64,000 nt of DNA from Orientallactaga sibirica (GCA_036365145.1 JAEOAD010000048.1:12720501-12784500), one strand, 5' to 3'. Counted from the stretch's first letter, positions 40,456 to 51,460 are shown. Numbers and translations are program-made. Notes: generated by a model not told the origin, from the sequence alone.

Positions 40456-41703
40456 TATTTTAAAAAATAGGAAACTCAGTAGCAGAAGCCAGTAAGCTAT
40501 AAAGGAGATAATAAGGAAATAGAAAGGGAGCAGGGACTTAATAGGATAGTGAAGAGATTAATGGGGGTGAAAAGGCCTAAGTGAGGTCAGGGGAAGGGAT
40601 TGAGTAAAGGAAACGCGGAGGGAGGTCTAATCAAAATCTAAGAGGATATAAATAAGGGATATGGAAACCTACTTTTCTGGACAATGGAACACTCAGAAGC
40701 CATAGATCACTACTAGAAAATTTTCAGTGCCAGGGATGGGACACCTTCCACTGAGTTGTTGCCCAGGGAAGTCACTGATACCCCCAAAACATTACAGGCC
40801 ATTGCTGAGGCCCTTGGTTTCCCACCAGGAATAGATGATAAGACCCTATTGCTGAAGACTCCACATACTTGGGCTGCAAAGTCACTGAAAAACCCTGCAG
40901 GAGCTGAGCTGAAAGCCTCCTCCATGTAGACCAGCTGACAGAAAGTTGGAAAAAGCTACACTGCATGCAGTTCAATGGGGGAGAGAAAACACCAGTGAAG
41001 ATTCAACAGTGGACACTGCAAGCTTTAAATTTGGCCAGTCAGGCCAAATGAGCCAATGGGTGCAATAGTGGTATGTCTGTTATGGGGGAAACCATTGGAC
41101 TGGAGGCCCGCTCCATGGGAGGGAATACATCCCTGATACTGAAAACCTACAACAGGTTTGCTGGTGTCTGGCTAAAAGTATATACTATGCTCACCAAACT
41201 GCCCAGTAAGCACTTCTCTTAATGTCCATACCCATATATTAATGTTACTCTCACTTTTGGTTAGAGAAGCTTCTCTTTTCAGATGGTGGTGACCTTGGGA
41301 TGACTCAGAAGGCACCATGGTGCTGAGAAGAAGTGACAGAGGAGTGCTCAGCACTGAAATATTTCTAACACACCTTCCAAGGCTCCGGGTCCATTGCGGA
41401 AGAGGTGGTGGAAAGAATTAAGAGCCAAAGGAAGGGTGGGATTCCTTACAACGTGCTCCTCCAGACACAAAATGGCCTGGATATCCATGACCTCACAGTG
41501 CCTGACACTACCTACACAAGACCATCATAACAGGAGGAAAAGATCATGACATCAAACTGAAAAGAGAGACTGATTGAGAGGGAGGGGGGATATGATGGAA
41601 AGTGGAGTTTCAAAGGGGAAAGTGTGGGGAGGGAAGGAATTACCATGGGATATTGTCTACAATTGTGGAAGTTGTCAATAAAGAAATAAATAAATAAAAA
41701 AGC
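40456..41703 (+). mobile_element. L1-type 3'-end repeat, copy F (longest)
   Basis: About 1.25 kb, sense, from 'GGAAACTCAGTAGCAGAAGC' to 'GTCAATAAAGAAATAAAT'. Contains the full collinear order seen piecemeal in copies A-E, so it is the best local reference. No long open frame; it looks like an L1 3' untranslated region or a non-autonomous derivative. Confidence 0.78.
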
Positions 41704-41711
41704 TTAACAGA

Positions 41712-41880
41712 GGGTTGGAGCGATGGCTTAGTGGGTTAAGGTGCTCCTCAGCAAAGCCAAAGGACCCAGGTTCTATTCCTCAGGTAAAGCTTGATGCTCA
41801 AGGTGGAGCATGCCTCTGGAGTTGGTTTGCAGTGGCTGGAGGCTCTCAAATAAATAAATAAATAAATAAATAAATAAGAT
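41712..41880 (+). mobile_element. DIP-like SINE, internally deleted
   Basis: 'GGGTTGGAGCGATGGCTTAG'; lacks the CT-rich block, jumping to AAATAAATAAA repeats. Confidence 0.88.
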
Positions 41881-42130
41881 TTTAAAAGAAAGCAACTTAG
41901 AGCCACTGTGGGTGAGAGTTGAATGCCAGGAGGACATCTCCTGGGAAGAGGGGCGTGTTGATGGTCTAAAGTGGTGATATTGCTTTGCATTTCTTTGGTT
42001 TTGGCAGGGAGGGGACAATTTCAACTATGTGTTTCTCAGCAGGAGTCCTTCCAGCAACCTGGAGGGACTAGATGGGTGACAGCAGCACTCTTCAACCCTC
42101 TTACCCTGCCTCACAAGCAGATGTTGTCAC

Positions 42131-42349
42131 AACCGTGGTTCTCAGCCGGGGGTGATTTACACCCGCTCCGTCCAGCCATTTGGCAAGGTCTGGAGATATT
42201 TCTAGTTGTCACTCTGAGAGGCCGGTGGCATGTAGTGGGTTTAGCCAGCGATGCTGCTAGACACTCTGGGGACACAGGGCTGCCCAGCCACACCCACAAC
42301 AGAAAGCCTGTCCATAATGTCACTCGCAGGCCGACTCCGAAACCCTGAC
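42131..42349 (+). mobile_element. MER5A (hAT-Charlie DNA transposon) fossil
   Basis: 'GTGGTTCTCAGCCGGGGGTG', 'CCATTTGGCAAGGTCTGGAG', 'GATGCTGCTAGACACTC' and terminal 'GAAACCCTGA' follow the MER5A consensus from end to end. Non-autonomous and inactive. Confidence 0.85.
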
Positions 42350-43410
42350 TAGAGATGAAAATCCCGGGTCTGTTTAAGGTCCCGAAAGTTGACTGGGTGC
42401 TTTGCACAAAAGAAAGAGCATTAAACTTCATTTCCTGGCTCCGTTTCAAGTGGATAATTATAACCTGCCTACCTAAAATTTACACGGAGTTTCAGTGGGT
42501 ATTGCTTTGCATGCTTAAACAAGCTGAGGGTGGCGGTCTGCCTGACAACAGGACAATGTTCTGTGCCTGGATCAGTTACAGGTCAGCAGGGGGTTAAACA
42601 ATTGCTCTGCAAAGTGATTTGAAACCTTCCTTCGGGATTAAAAAAATAAGCACTAAAACAAGAAAGCCGGGACATTATCCTCATTATTAATTATTAGTAA
42701 TATTGTGTTTAGTCAGCCACTCAGGAGTCCTCCCAGGATTCGTATTAGTACTGAGGTCAAAGGCAGATTCGTGACCTTCAGTCTAAGCCCCACACAGCCT
42801 GGAATTAATAAGTTAGCTGTTAAAAGCAGGGTGCTGTTCCGTGCACGTCCCCACAGCTCCAGGGTCTGGAAGAAGCTTGGCTGGGCCAATGCTGGGCTTC
42901 AAAGCAAATCTGCAATCTTCTATTTGGACTCGCTGTTCCCTATTTAGACCGGAGCAGCACAGACTTGTCTGGTGCTCCGAGGCATGAGCAAGCTCCGAAG
43001 GTATTAAATAGAGCCTCACTTCCAGTAAAGCAGACCGCCTGGACCAAGCGAAGGACACGGCTCCGGCGTTCCCTTGCCTTCCATTTCGAAGATTACAATC
43101 ATTTAGACCGGCAGAATTTAAAGCCAGAAGCTGGGCTACAAACTCTTTGACACACTGAAGGATTATCATTTTAGAAACCACACAGACCAGTTTGTGAAAA
43201 CTAATTTCTTTCCTTCCCTTCCTCCTTCTCTCCCTCCCTCATTTCCCTCTCTCTCTCTCTCTTTCTTTCTTTGCACCCCACCCCCTTCTAAACAGTATTT
43301 AAATGTTAAACCAGCTTAAAGCTCCAGGCACATACAGAGCAGATCTCTTGGGTTGGTTTATTCATTTTCCGTAGGATTTCTGTCTTTAGAATGATAGTAT
43401 CAACTTCATT
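42350..43410. other. SINE-free single-copy block, possible conserved element
   Basis: About 1 kb with no repeats apart from a CT tract at 43205-43275. Contains 'TTATTAATTATTAGTAAT' at about 42683-42702 and several TAAT cores. Open frames up to 122 codons lack domains. Candidate regulatory DNA. Confidence 0.45.
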
Positions 43411-43412
43411 AT

Positions 43413-43647
43413 GTTTTTATTTTTTAAATATTTTTATTTATTTGTGAGCAGAGAAAGATAAAGAAAAGGGAGAGAGAGAAAGACAGAGAGATAATAGGCA
43501 CTCCAAGGTCTTCAGCCTTTGTACAGGAACTCCAGATGTATGTGCCACTTTGTGCATCTGGCTTTACAGAGGTACTAGAGAATTGAACCTGGATTGTTAG
43601 ACTTTGATGGCAAGTGCCTTAACTACTGAGCCATCTCCTCAACCCCT
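43413..43647 (-). mobile_element. DIP-like SINE
   Basis: 'ATATTTTTATTTATTTGTGA' to 'GAGCCATCTCCTCAACCCC'. Confidence 0.9.
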
Positions 43648-43679
43648 ATCGTTTATTTATTTATTTATTTTTTTTTATT

Positions 43680-43832
43680 TTTTTTTTGGTTTTTTGAGGT
43701 AGGGTCTCACTCTGGTCCAGGCTGACCTGGAATTAGCTATGTAGTCTCAGGGTGGCCTCGAACTCTCGGCAATCCTCCTACCTCTGCCTCCCGAGTGCTG
43801 GGATTAAAGGCATGCGCCACCACGCCCGGCTA
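43680..43832 (-). mobile_element. B1 SINE, near consensus
   Basis: 'TGAGGTAGGGTCTCACTCTG' to 'ATGCGCCACCACGCCCGGC'. Confidence 0.94.
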
Positions 43833-43835
43833 TTT

Positions 43836-44036
43836 TTTAAATATTTTATTTAGTTATTTATTTACAAAGACAGAGAGAGAAGTGCATGCCTGGGCCTCTA
43901 GCCATTGCAAACAACAACTAGACGCATGCACCACTTTGTGCATCTGGCTTTACATGGGTACTGTAAATTGAATTGAACCCAGATGGTTAAACTTTGCAGG
44001 CAAAAGCCTTAACTGTTGAGCCATCTCTCCAGCCCA
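43836..44036 (-). mobile_element. DIP-like SINE
   Basis: Ends 'GAGCCATCTCTCCAGCCC'; CT-rich part shortened. Confidence 0.9.
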
Positions 44037-44100
44037 TGAACTCCATAACAACATAACAACTTCATAATAACAAGGAATTTTGGCAAAAGTGTGACTTTGG

Positions 44101-44335
44101 GGCCTGGAGAGATATCTTAGTGGTTAATCACTTGCCTGTGAAGCCTAAGGACCCCGGTTTGAAGTTTGATTCCCCAGGAACCATGTAAGCCAGATGCACA
44201 AGGTGGGGCATGCATCTGGAGTTCGTTTGCAATGGCTGGAGGTCCGGGCATGCCCATTTTCTCTCTATCTGCCTCTTTTTCTCTCTCTTCTGTCTGTCAC
44301 TCTCAAATAACTAAATAAAAATAAATAAACAAAAA
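44101..44335 (+). mobile_element. DIP-like SINE
   Basis: Flanks GTGTGACTTTG and GTGTGATTTTG. 'GTTTGAAGTTTGATTCC' shows a small duplication in the B-box area. Confidence 0.92.
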
Positions 44336-45030
44336 AGTGTGATTTTGAGTGGTAACATCTATTGTTTTCTGCTTGCCACATCTTTATTTAAATAGGCTTG
44401 AAAAATAAATAAAATAAAGTAAGTGGGCTTGGAATAGAGACCCCTGGCACCATGCTTGAGTACCCACGCTGTTTCCTAATGTAAGTGCTGCCCTGATCTA
44501 TGGAAAAGATGCCACTAACTGCAGTTTGTGTTTTCCTAGCTGACTCATCCACATGCTGTCACCTCAAAAACGTGTGCTCTGAGGGTGCTCCTGGCGTGAG
44601 AGGCAGAAATTTTAGCAAAGCGGGAAGAGTCTGTCTTGCAAAGCAAAAGGATGTGTCTTGGACACCTCTGCCTGTCCCTGGAGCCGCCATTCCAGCAAGA
44701 GCTCACAGGGCTGGCTCTGAGCCCCAAACCTGTCTGGGCAGAACTCTTCTTGCTTTGTGGGACCAGTGCTACTTGCTGCCAGTCCTTTACAGCTGGGGAA
44801 ACTGAGGCTCTAAGAGGTTAGGTACTATATTCAAGATCATTGAGAAGAAAGACTGGAATTTACCCAAAAAGCCACATGTCTCTAGAGTCCTTGGTCTTGA
44901 CTGCCTCCATCGGCCTGCCCAACAAACATGATGTTAAAAAAAAAAACAAAACCTACTAAACATATTAGCATGTGATAATTATATAGTTTATTTTTCAGAT
45001 GTCAAGCTATTTTCACACTGTTTACCTCTT
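44336..45030. other. Single-copy-like DNA with a MIR
   Basis: Open frames at 44500-44805 overlap the MIR and are not supported as coding. Confidence 0.5.
44775..44895 (+). mobile_element. MIR fossil SINE
   Basis: 'GGGGAAACTGAGGCTCTAAG' and 'GGTTAGGTACTATATTCAAG' match the MIR conserved core. Confidence 0.75.
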
Positions 45031-45194
45031 TTTTTTTTTTTTTCTTTTTGGTTTTTTGAGGTAAGGTCTCACTGTAGCCCAGGCTGACCTGGAATTCACT
45101 ACTTAGTCTCAGGGGTGGCCTTGAACTCATGGCGATCCCCCACCTCTGCCTTCTGAGTGCTGGGATTAAAGGCGTGCGCCACCACGCCCAGCTT
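45031..45194 (-). mobile_element. B1 SINE
   Basis: 'TTTGAGGTAAGGTCTCACTG' to 'GCGTGCGCCACCACGCCCAG'. Confidence 0.93.
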
Positions 45195-45675
45195 CCTACT
45201 TACCTCTTGTTCAGGATGCAAGATGACTCTTGGAATCCTGGGATAGGTCTTTGCCTGAAGACTAGATTTGGAAATGGCTCCATAAGGGAAGTCCTGTTTG
45301 AGCAAATGTGGTGCCCTAAGGGAACCGTTTATTTCCCCTTTCTCCTAGTTGAATTTAGAAGATGAGATGTTTTAGATTTTTTTTTTCAAGGCTACATCTG
45401 CTCCTACCCCCACTTACAGTTACTCTGTATATGGTGCAACTGATATACTTTGAAGTTCAATTATACCTCTGTCACTGCATTGTGGGAAACATTTTACTCA
45501 CGGCTATGTTTTTGGAAGCTTAGTTCATGGCAGTAATGACATGTTTATCTTGGAGGGGCGACTAGACAGGCAAGTTTCTTCCTTGAATGTGAGATATATC
45601 ACCTCCTCCCTCACCTGGGACTCCAACTTCAGGTAGCCAAGAGAACCAGTAGTAATATTAAGAGCGAAGGGACAA
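45195..45675. other. Single-copy-like DNA, no gene recognised
   Basis: No repeat or exon signature seen. Confidence 0.45.
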
Positions 45676-45755
45676 TTTGAAGGCTGAGGCAGGAGATATC
45701 ATGAGTTCAAGGTCAGCCTGGGCTAATGTAGCGAGACCCTGCCTCAAACAAACAG
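45676..45755 (+). mobile_element. B1 SINE, old, 5'-truncated
   Basis: 'GAAGGCTGAGGCAGGAGATA' to 'GAGACCCTGCCTCAAAC'. Confidence 0.7.
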
Positions 45756-45782
45756 ACACAAAATAAAATAAAAAAGAAAGCG

Positions 45783-45930
45783 AGCTGGGTGTGGTGGAGC
45801 ACTTGGGGAGGCAGAGGTAGATGATCAATGTGAGTTCAAGGCCACCCTGAGACTACATAGTAAATTCCAGGTCAGCCTGGGCTACAGTGAGACCCTACCT
45901 TGAAAAAAAATAATAATAAAAAAAAAAAAA
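45783..45930 (+). mobile_element. B1 SINE
   Basis: 'GAGCTGGGTGTGGTGGAGCA', with the 'CCTTTAATCCCAG' block deleted, to AATAATAAAAAAA. Confidence 0.85.
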
Positions 45931-45959
45931 AGAAGAAGGAGGAGAAGGAAGAAAGCAAG

Positions 45960-46140
45960 CTGACTGGTTGCAGGGTTGTAGATGCTTGTAATCCCAGCAC
46001 ATGGGAGATAAGGCAGGTTCAATCTCTCAGTACCATGTAAAGCCAGATCCAGAAGATGGTGCATGTGTCTGGAGTTGATGTGCAATGGTAGAAGGCCCTA
46101 CTGCACCCATTCTCTCTGTCTTCAAAATTAATTTTTTTAA
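45960..46140 (+). mobile_element. Hybrid SINE: B1-like head, DIP-like 3' part
   Basis: 'GCTTGTAATCCCAGCACATG' (B1) is followed by 'CAGGTTCAATCTCTCAGTAC' (DIP B-box region) and a normal DIP 3' half. Confidence 0.6.
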
Positions 46141-46147
46141 AGGAAAA

Positions 46148-46287
46148 AGCAAGGCATGGCGGCCCATGTCTTTAATCCCAGCACTTGGGAGGCTGGGTTA
46201 GGAGGATTGTTGTGAGTTCGAGGCCAGCCTGAGACTATATAGTGAATTCCAGGTCAGCCTGGGCTGGACTGAAACCCTAACATGAAA

Positions 46288-46325
<38 letters not shown>
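46148..46325 (+). mobile_element. B1 SINE with 37-base A tail
   Basis: 'GCAAGGCATGGCGGCCCATG'; uninterrupted A run at 46289-46325. Confidence 0.9.
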
Positions 46326-46326
<1 letters not shown>

Positions 46327-46347
46327 ACTACAAAAATATAGTAAAGA

Positions 46348-46595
46348 GCCATGCTGAGCGATGGCTTAGTAGTTGAGGCATTTGCCTGTGAAGCCTAAGG
46401 ACCTATGTTTGACTCTCCAGATCCCAAGTAAGTCAGATGCACAAAGGTGAGGCAAGGGCAAGGTTGCACATGCCCACTAGGTGGCACAGGTCTGAAGTTC
46501 AATTGCAATGGCTGAGGCCCTGGTGTGCCAATTCTCTCTGTCTCTGTCTCTCTATCTCTAAAATAAAAAAAACTTTAAAACATTTTTTTAAAAGA
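46348..46595 (+). mobile_element. DIP-like SINE, 'CACTAGGTGGCA' variant
   Basis: 'GCTGAGCGATGGCTTAGTAG' and the diagnostic 'TGCCCACTAGGTGGCACAGG'. Confidence 0.9.
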
Positions 46596-47105
46596 GAAAA
46601 GCCATTTTCTACTGATGAGGCAGCCATCTTTCTACAATTTAGTACCAGTGTGTGCTCCACCCTCTTCCTACTCCCTGTCCTACAGCGGGGAGACAGAGAG
46701 GCACAGTGGTCATCAAGTCACTCCTTGTGATAATACTCAGGCATGTAGATGTTCTTTTCGCATCAAACTGGGAAGGAAGCCATTGGCTAACTCGTTCTGT
46801 GCTAACGGGACACGTGGTGACTTGTTAGCATGGTCTACATCTGTCCACCCTGCTATCCAGCACCAGCACCTGGCCTCCCCCTCCTCACAGCTATACTGGG
46901 TACCCTGTGCCTCTTAACTCCAATTAGGGCAAAGGGCAAGGATTGGTTTCCTACTCCCTCTAGGCTGCAACTTTGAGCAGTTCCAGGATGGCAACTGTCC
47001 GTGCCAACCAAACCTCAGGACTCAGCAGTGATTCCGTGTCACCGTTGGTGGTAAAAGATCATGCAAGCTGCTTCATACCTGTCAACCCTCCCTCCCTCTC
47101 ATTGT
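46596..47105. other. Single-copy-like DNA, no gene recognised
   Basis: A roughly 100-codon frame (46615-46917) has no domain and no matching splice context. Confidence 0.4.
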
Positions 47106-47106
47106 G

Positions 47107-47198
47107 GGACAGGCTTGGGTGTGTTGCTCAGTAACAGAGAACTTGCCTGGCATTCACAACAAGGTTTTGATCCTCAGCAATGAAAAATAATTAATTTG
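47107..47198 (+). mobile_element. ID-type SINE
   Basis: 'GGCTTGGGTGTGTTGCTCAG', 'TTGATCCTCAGCAATG', A-rich tail. Confidence 0.65.
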
Positions 47199-47204
47199 AA
47201 AAAG

Positions 47205-47400
47205 TGGGGCTAGAGCGATGGCACAGCAGTTAGAGGTGCTTGCTTGCGAAGCCAACCACATAAGCCAGATGCAACAGTTGTGTAAGTATCTGATGTTCCT
47301 TTGCAGTTTATTTGCAAGAGGCCCTGGTGCATGCACATGTGCACTCATGCACACACACACACACACACGCACATGCATGCAAATTTTAAAATTTTTTAAA
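47205..47400 (+). mobile_element. DIP-like SINE with (CA)n
   Basis: 'GGGGCTAGAGCGATGGCACA'; B-box segment deleted; CA run at 47351-47368. Confidence 0.82.
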
Positions 47401-47603
47401 ATTTAAAATAAAAGAAGTGTCACCCAGGATGCCTTCTTATACGTTGTCTTTTGATTCACATTTTCTTCCTTCAGTATCCAGTCAACCCCCAATGTGAAGT
47501 TTGTCTTGATAGTATTCATTGATAGAAACATCCTTTCATGCCCACATGACATCCCCGTCTTTCCTCACTCACTGTACATACCCTCAATTCTATGCTTATC
47601 TTT

Positions 47604-47820
47604 TTTTTTAATTTTTAAATTTTTATTTATTTATTTAGTAGAGATGAGAAAGGGAGAGAAAGAGAGAGAATGGGCGCGCCAGGGCCTCTAGCCACTGCAA
47701 ACGAACTCCAGAAGCATGCACCACCATGCGCATCTGGCTTACGTGGGACCTGGAGAATCGAACCTGGGTCCTTAGGCTTCTCAGGCATGCGCCTTAACCG
47801 CTAAGCCATCTCTCCAGTCC
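47604..47820 (-). mobile_element. DIP-like SINE
   Basis: Flanks CTATGCTTATCTTT and CTATGTTTATCTTT. Confidence 0.93.
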
Positions 47821-47909
47821 CTATGTTTATCTTTCTCACTCAACTATGTTCATTCATTCTTGCTGATAACGGAGGATCAATCAGTATTTTGCTGAATAGA
47901 TGAATGTCT

Positions 47910-48121
47910 TTTAATTTTTAATTTATTTATGAGAGAGAAAGAGTCCGAGAGAAAGAGAGAGAGAGAGAATGGGCCCTCTAGGGTCTCTAACCACTGCAAG
48001 TAAACTCCAGACACATGCGCCACCTTGTGCATCAGGCTTTACATGGGTACTGGGGAAGCACACCCAGGTCCTTAGGCTTTGTAGGCAAGTACCTTAACTA
48101 CTGAACCATCTCCCCAGCCCT
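47910..48121 (-). mobile_element. DIP-like SINE
   Basis: 'TTTAATTTATTTATGAGAGA' to 'GAACCATCTCCCCAGCCC'; GTCTTTT on both sides. Confidence 0.9.
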
Positions 48122-48490
48122 AAATATGTCTTTTCATCAGAGGATCCTACTTGAGAAACAACTCAAACAGGAGTAGAGAAGGCCGAGAATAATCGAAATG
48201 CCCTGAGTCCACGTGTGACGCAGTGTCTCGGATCCCTTGCCCAGTGCATCTGGTTCTCCACACTCTCCATTCTCCAATTCTGTGATCATGTCTGTCTGTT
48301 CTGGAGGTTTCAGAAGAGTCCCAAGTAGGTGCAAACATGTTTGGTTTATGTTGGCCACAGTTACTGCAAAGAAACCAACCAGGCAGGCTCTGGGGTCTCT
48401 TGCCCCTTGGCATCTTGGGAAGGCCCAGACCAGCTGTGTGAGGTGTTGCATTTGCAAGTTCTCCCATGGTTAGCTCTGCACCTTAAGAAG
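48122..48490. other. Single-copy-like DNA
   Basis: Frames of about 106 codons are open on the minus strand (48137-48467) in two registers, which argues against either being a true exon. Confidence 0.4.
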
Positions 48491-48498
48491 GCTGTAGA

Positions 48499-48690
48499 GG
48501 GGCTGGAGGGATGGCTTAGCAGTTAAGGCGCTTGCCTGCAAAGTCAAAGGATCCTGGTTCGATTTCCCCAGGACTCACGTAAGCCAAGATGCACAAGGGA
48601 ACGCATGCTTCTGGAGTTTGTCTGCAGTGGCTGGAGGCCCTAGCGCACCCATTCTCTCTTAAATAAACAAAAATATATTTTTTAAAAAAG
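48499..48690 (+). mobile_element. DIP-like SINE
   Basis: 'GGGGCTGGAGGGATGGCTTA'; GCTGTAGA at 48490-48497 recurs at about 48872 after the following B1. Confidence 0.92.
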
Positions 48691-48696
48691 ACTGTT

Positions 48697-48868
48697 AGCC
48701 GGGCATGGTGGCGCCCGCCTTTAATCCCAGCACTCGGGAGGCAGAGGTAGGAGGATCGCCGTGAGTTCAAGGCCACCCTGAGACTACATAGTTAATTCCA
48801 GGTCAGCCTGGACCAGAGTGAGACCCTACCTCGAAAAACAAAAAACAAACAAACAAACAAAAAAAAAA
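48697..48868 (+). mobile_element. B1 SINE, near consensus
   Basis: 'GCCGGGCATGGTGGCGCCCG' to ACAAACAAACAAA tail, inserted in or beside the preceding DIP tail. Confidence 0.93.
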
Positions 48869-49117
48869 CTGCTGTAGAAATGCTTGTCTACTGGCGGCTG
48901 CCTGGAACCCAGGCAGGATGCGGGTTTTTCCCTTGTGATGCAGTGCTCCTCTGTGCAAGCACTTCTCTACATTTCAACCAAGTCTGACACCAGAGGGGCT
49001 TATCAGCCCCCGACCTAGTAACCGCTCTTCCCAGGTTTGTTCCAGGACAGGTTCATTTTGAGGGAGGAGGTGGGGTTGAGGAATGCCTGAAGGTCCCTGT
49101 GTTCAAAGAACGAATGG

Positions 49118-49350
49118 AGCACTAGGGAGGTGGCTTAGAGGTTAAGGCGCTTGCCTGCAAAGCCTAAGGACTCATGTGTGACTCTCCAGATCCGACATGA
49201 GGCAGACACACAAGTAACACATGCACACAGGTCACACATGCACACGGGTGGGGGGTCAGGGGGTGGCGGGCATGCGTCTGGAGTTCGACTTCGGTGGCTG
49301 CTGGAGGCCCTGGTGTGCCAGTTCTCTCACTCTTGCTCTTTTGCATTAAA
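49118..49350 (+). mobile_element. DIP-like SINE, long variant with a CACACA segment
   Basis: 'GAGCACTAGGGAGGTGGCTT'; middle holds repeated ACACATGCACAC and GGGTGGGGGGTC. Confidence 0.85.
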
Positions 49351-49362
49351 AAAAAAAAAAGG

Positions 49363-49513
49363 TCAACTGGGTGTGGTGGCACACGTCTTTAATTCCAGCC
49401 CTCGAGAGGCAGAGGCAGGAGGATTGCCAAGAGTTTGAAGCCACCCTGAGAATACATAATGAATTCCAGGTCAGCCTGGGCTAGAGTAAGACCCTACCTC
49501 CAAAAACCAAAAA
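49363..49513 (+). mobile_element. B1 SINE
   Basis: 'AACTGGGTGTGGTGGCACAC' to 'GACCCTACCTCCAAAAACC'. Confidence 0.9.
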
Positions 49514-49514
49514 A

Positions 49515-49762
49515 GGGCTGAAGAGATGGCTTAGCGGTTAAGGCACCTGCCCGCTAAGCCTAAGAACGTCAGTTCCAATCTCCAGGTCCCACGTTTAGCC
49601 AGATGCAAAGTGACGCAAGGGCGCAATGCCGCACTTGCCCACAAGGGGGTGCACACATCTGGATTTCGTTCACAGCGGCTAAGAGGCTGCTGGTGCTCCC
49701 ATCTCTATCTGTCATCCTCTCCCTATCTCTCTGTGTCTCTCTCCAAAATTAAAAAAAAAAAA
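49515..49762 (+). mobile_element. DIP-like SINE, long subfamily
   Basis: 'GGGCTGAAGAGATGGCTTAG' and diagnostic 'GACGCAAGGGCGCAATGCCG'. Confidence 0.93.
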
Positions 49763-50340
49763 ATGAATAGAATCTCTGGGCAGTGTACCCCAACCCCCAA
49801 GTCTGCCATCAGCTATTTTGGCCCGTCTTTCTCAGGAGGTCTCTGTCAGGCCTGAGCTGTGGAGTTTTACCCTTCTAGTTTTGGGGAGAGATGACTCATT
49901 TCCTTCTGGGATCTAACCAAGTGTAAATACTTTAAGCTCCATCAGAAGCCTTAGAGGTAGGGCAGGGCAGGACAGGGCAGGAGCTGTGGTGCCTGATGGT
50001 GACATCACCCTCCCTCTGGGCTGAGTACCGCATGAAGCCTCCTGCCTTCCCTCAACAGCCTCTGCTCCCACAGGAGTTCATTTTAAATGCCATCACGGTC
50101 CCGGTACCTTGTCTTTTTATGTCTCTGCATGTCATTTGTGGCCATCTGTGCCCGAATTGGAGCCTATACCTGTGCCTTGCAGCTTCTCTCTCCGCGAGAA
50201 TGTGAACTGGAGGCCCAGGCATCCTTTTTTCATGTTCTCTTCCTCAAAACACCCAGCTCAGTTGGTGCTTTATACCTAGTGCCCAATGTGTACATTTGCC
50301 AGTTGCACTGAATGTGAAAAGCAGGATTTACAATAGTTGC
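49763..50340. other. Single-copy-like DNA, possible L2 trace
   Basis: 'GAGAATGTGAACTGGAGGCC' to 'TTGCACTGAATGTG' (about 50198-50316) is faintly L2-like. No gene recognised. Confidence 0.4.
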
Positions 50341-50341
50341 T

Positions 50342-50760
50342 TAGAGCTGGGGAGATGGCTCAGCAGTTTAAAGGCACTTGCTTGCAAAACCTGCCAGCCT
50401 GGGTTCAATTCCCCAGTCCCCACATAAAGCACAAAGTGGTGCATGCACGTAGAGTTCTTTTTGTTTGTTTGTTTGTTTTTAGGTTTTTCAAGGTAGGGTT
50501 TCACTCTGGCCCAGGCTGACCTGGAATTCACTATGTAGTCTCAGGGTGGCCTTGAACTCACAGCGATCCTCCTACCTCTGCCTCCCAAGTGCTGGGATTA
50601 AAGGCATGCACCATCATGCCCGGCTCAGCACGTAGAGTTCTTTTGCAGTAGCAAGAGGTCCTGTTAATAGGTCCAGTCTTGCAGGGCAAGAGGTCCTGGT
50701 GTGCCCATACTCTTACACGCGCTCTCTCTACTTGTAAATAAATAAATAAATAAATAAACC
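50342..50760 (+). mobile_element. DIP-like SINE split by a reverse B1
   Basis: 5' part 50342-50461; 3' part from 50628. The 3' part has a duplicated 'CAAGAGGTCCTG'. Confidence 0.9.
50462..50627 (-). mobile_element. B1 SINE nested in a DIP
   Basis: Perfect 17-bp duplication GCACGTAGAGTTCTTTT at 50445-50461 and 50628-50644. Confidence 0.96.
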
Positions 50761-50844
50761 AAAAAATGTATTAGTTGCATAAACTGCTACCCTTGCAGAC
50801 CACAAAAGATGTGGCAACGTGGGTGAGCTTCATAGTTCACTTGA

Positions 50845-51207
50845 TGTAGTGGTTTGATTCAGGTGTCCCTGAATAAATATGTGTTCTGAATGCTAGCCTC
50901 CCAGTTGGTGGCACTTTGAGCCTCCTGGAGGTGGTATATTGTTGGGGGCAGGCTTATGGGTGTTATAGCCAGCTTCCCCTTGCCAGTGTTTGGCACACTC
51001 TCCTCCTGCTGCTGTTGTCCACCTGATGTTGGCCAGGAGGTGATGTCCACCCTCTGCCCATGCCATCATTTTCCCCTGCCATCATGGAACTTCCTCTTGA
51101 GTCTGTAAGCCAAAATAAACCCTTTCCTCCCACAAGCTGCTCTTGGTCAGGTTTTTTTTTTTTTTTTTTTTTTTTTGTCTGCCAGCAATGTGAAGCTGGC
51201 TACAACA
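50845..51207 (+). mobile_element. Solo LTR, MaLR type
   Basis: TGTAGTGGTTTGATTCAGGTG to GGCTACAACA, with AATAAA at about 51113 and a 24-base T run inside. Flanks CTTGA and ATTGA are a near 5-bp duplication. Confidence 0.8.
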
Positions 51208-51298
51208 ATTGAAGTGGCCTTTTCATGGCGAGCCAATGAAGGGGACTACATACAGTCTGGGATTGTTCAGATAGCCTTGTCTTGAGATAGCCTGTCTG

Positions 51299-51460
51299 TG
51301 GGTTGAGAAGATGGCTCAGTGGTTAAAGTCTCTGGTTTGCCAAGTCTGCCAGCTTGGGTTTAAGTCCCAAAGCCACTCATGCAAAAGTGGCCCAAGTGGC
51401 TGGTGTTTGGGTGCAGCGGCAAGAGGTTCTGCCACACACGCAAATAAAAAAAGAAAAAAG
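51299..51460 (+). mobile_element. DIP-like SINE, short and diverged
   Basis: 'GGGTTGAGAAGATGGCTCAG', 'GCAGCGGCAAGAGGTTCTGC', AAATAAAAAAAG. Confidence 0.8.

Noticed and set aside
48137..48467. Two overlapping ~106-codon minus-strand frames
   Set aside because: Two registers open over the same bases with no domain similarity; more likely chance in a GC-balanced stretch.
48499..48880. DIP plus B1 as a fifth bipartite fusion
   Set aside because: GCTGTAGA flanks the pair, but the B1 is full length and has its own weak flanking duplication (ACTGTT/ACTGCT), so two ordinary insertions explain it.
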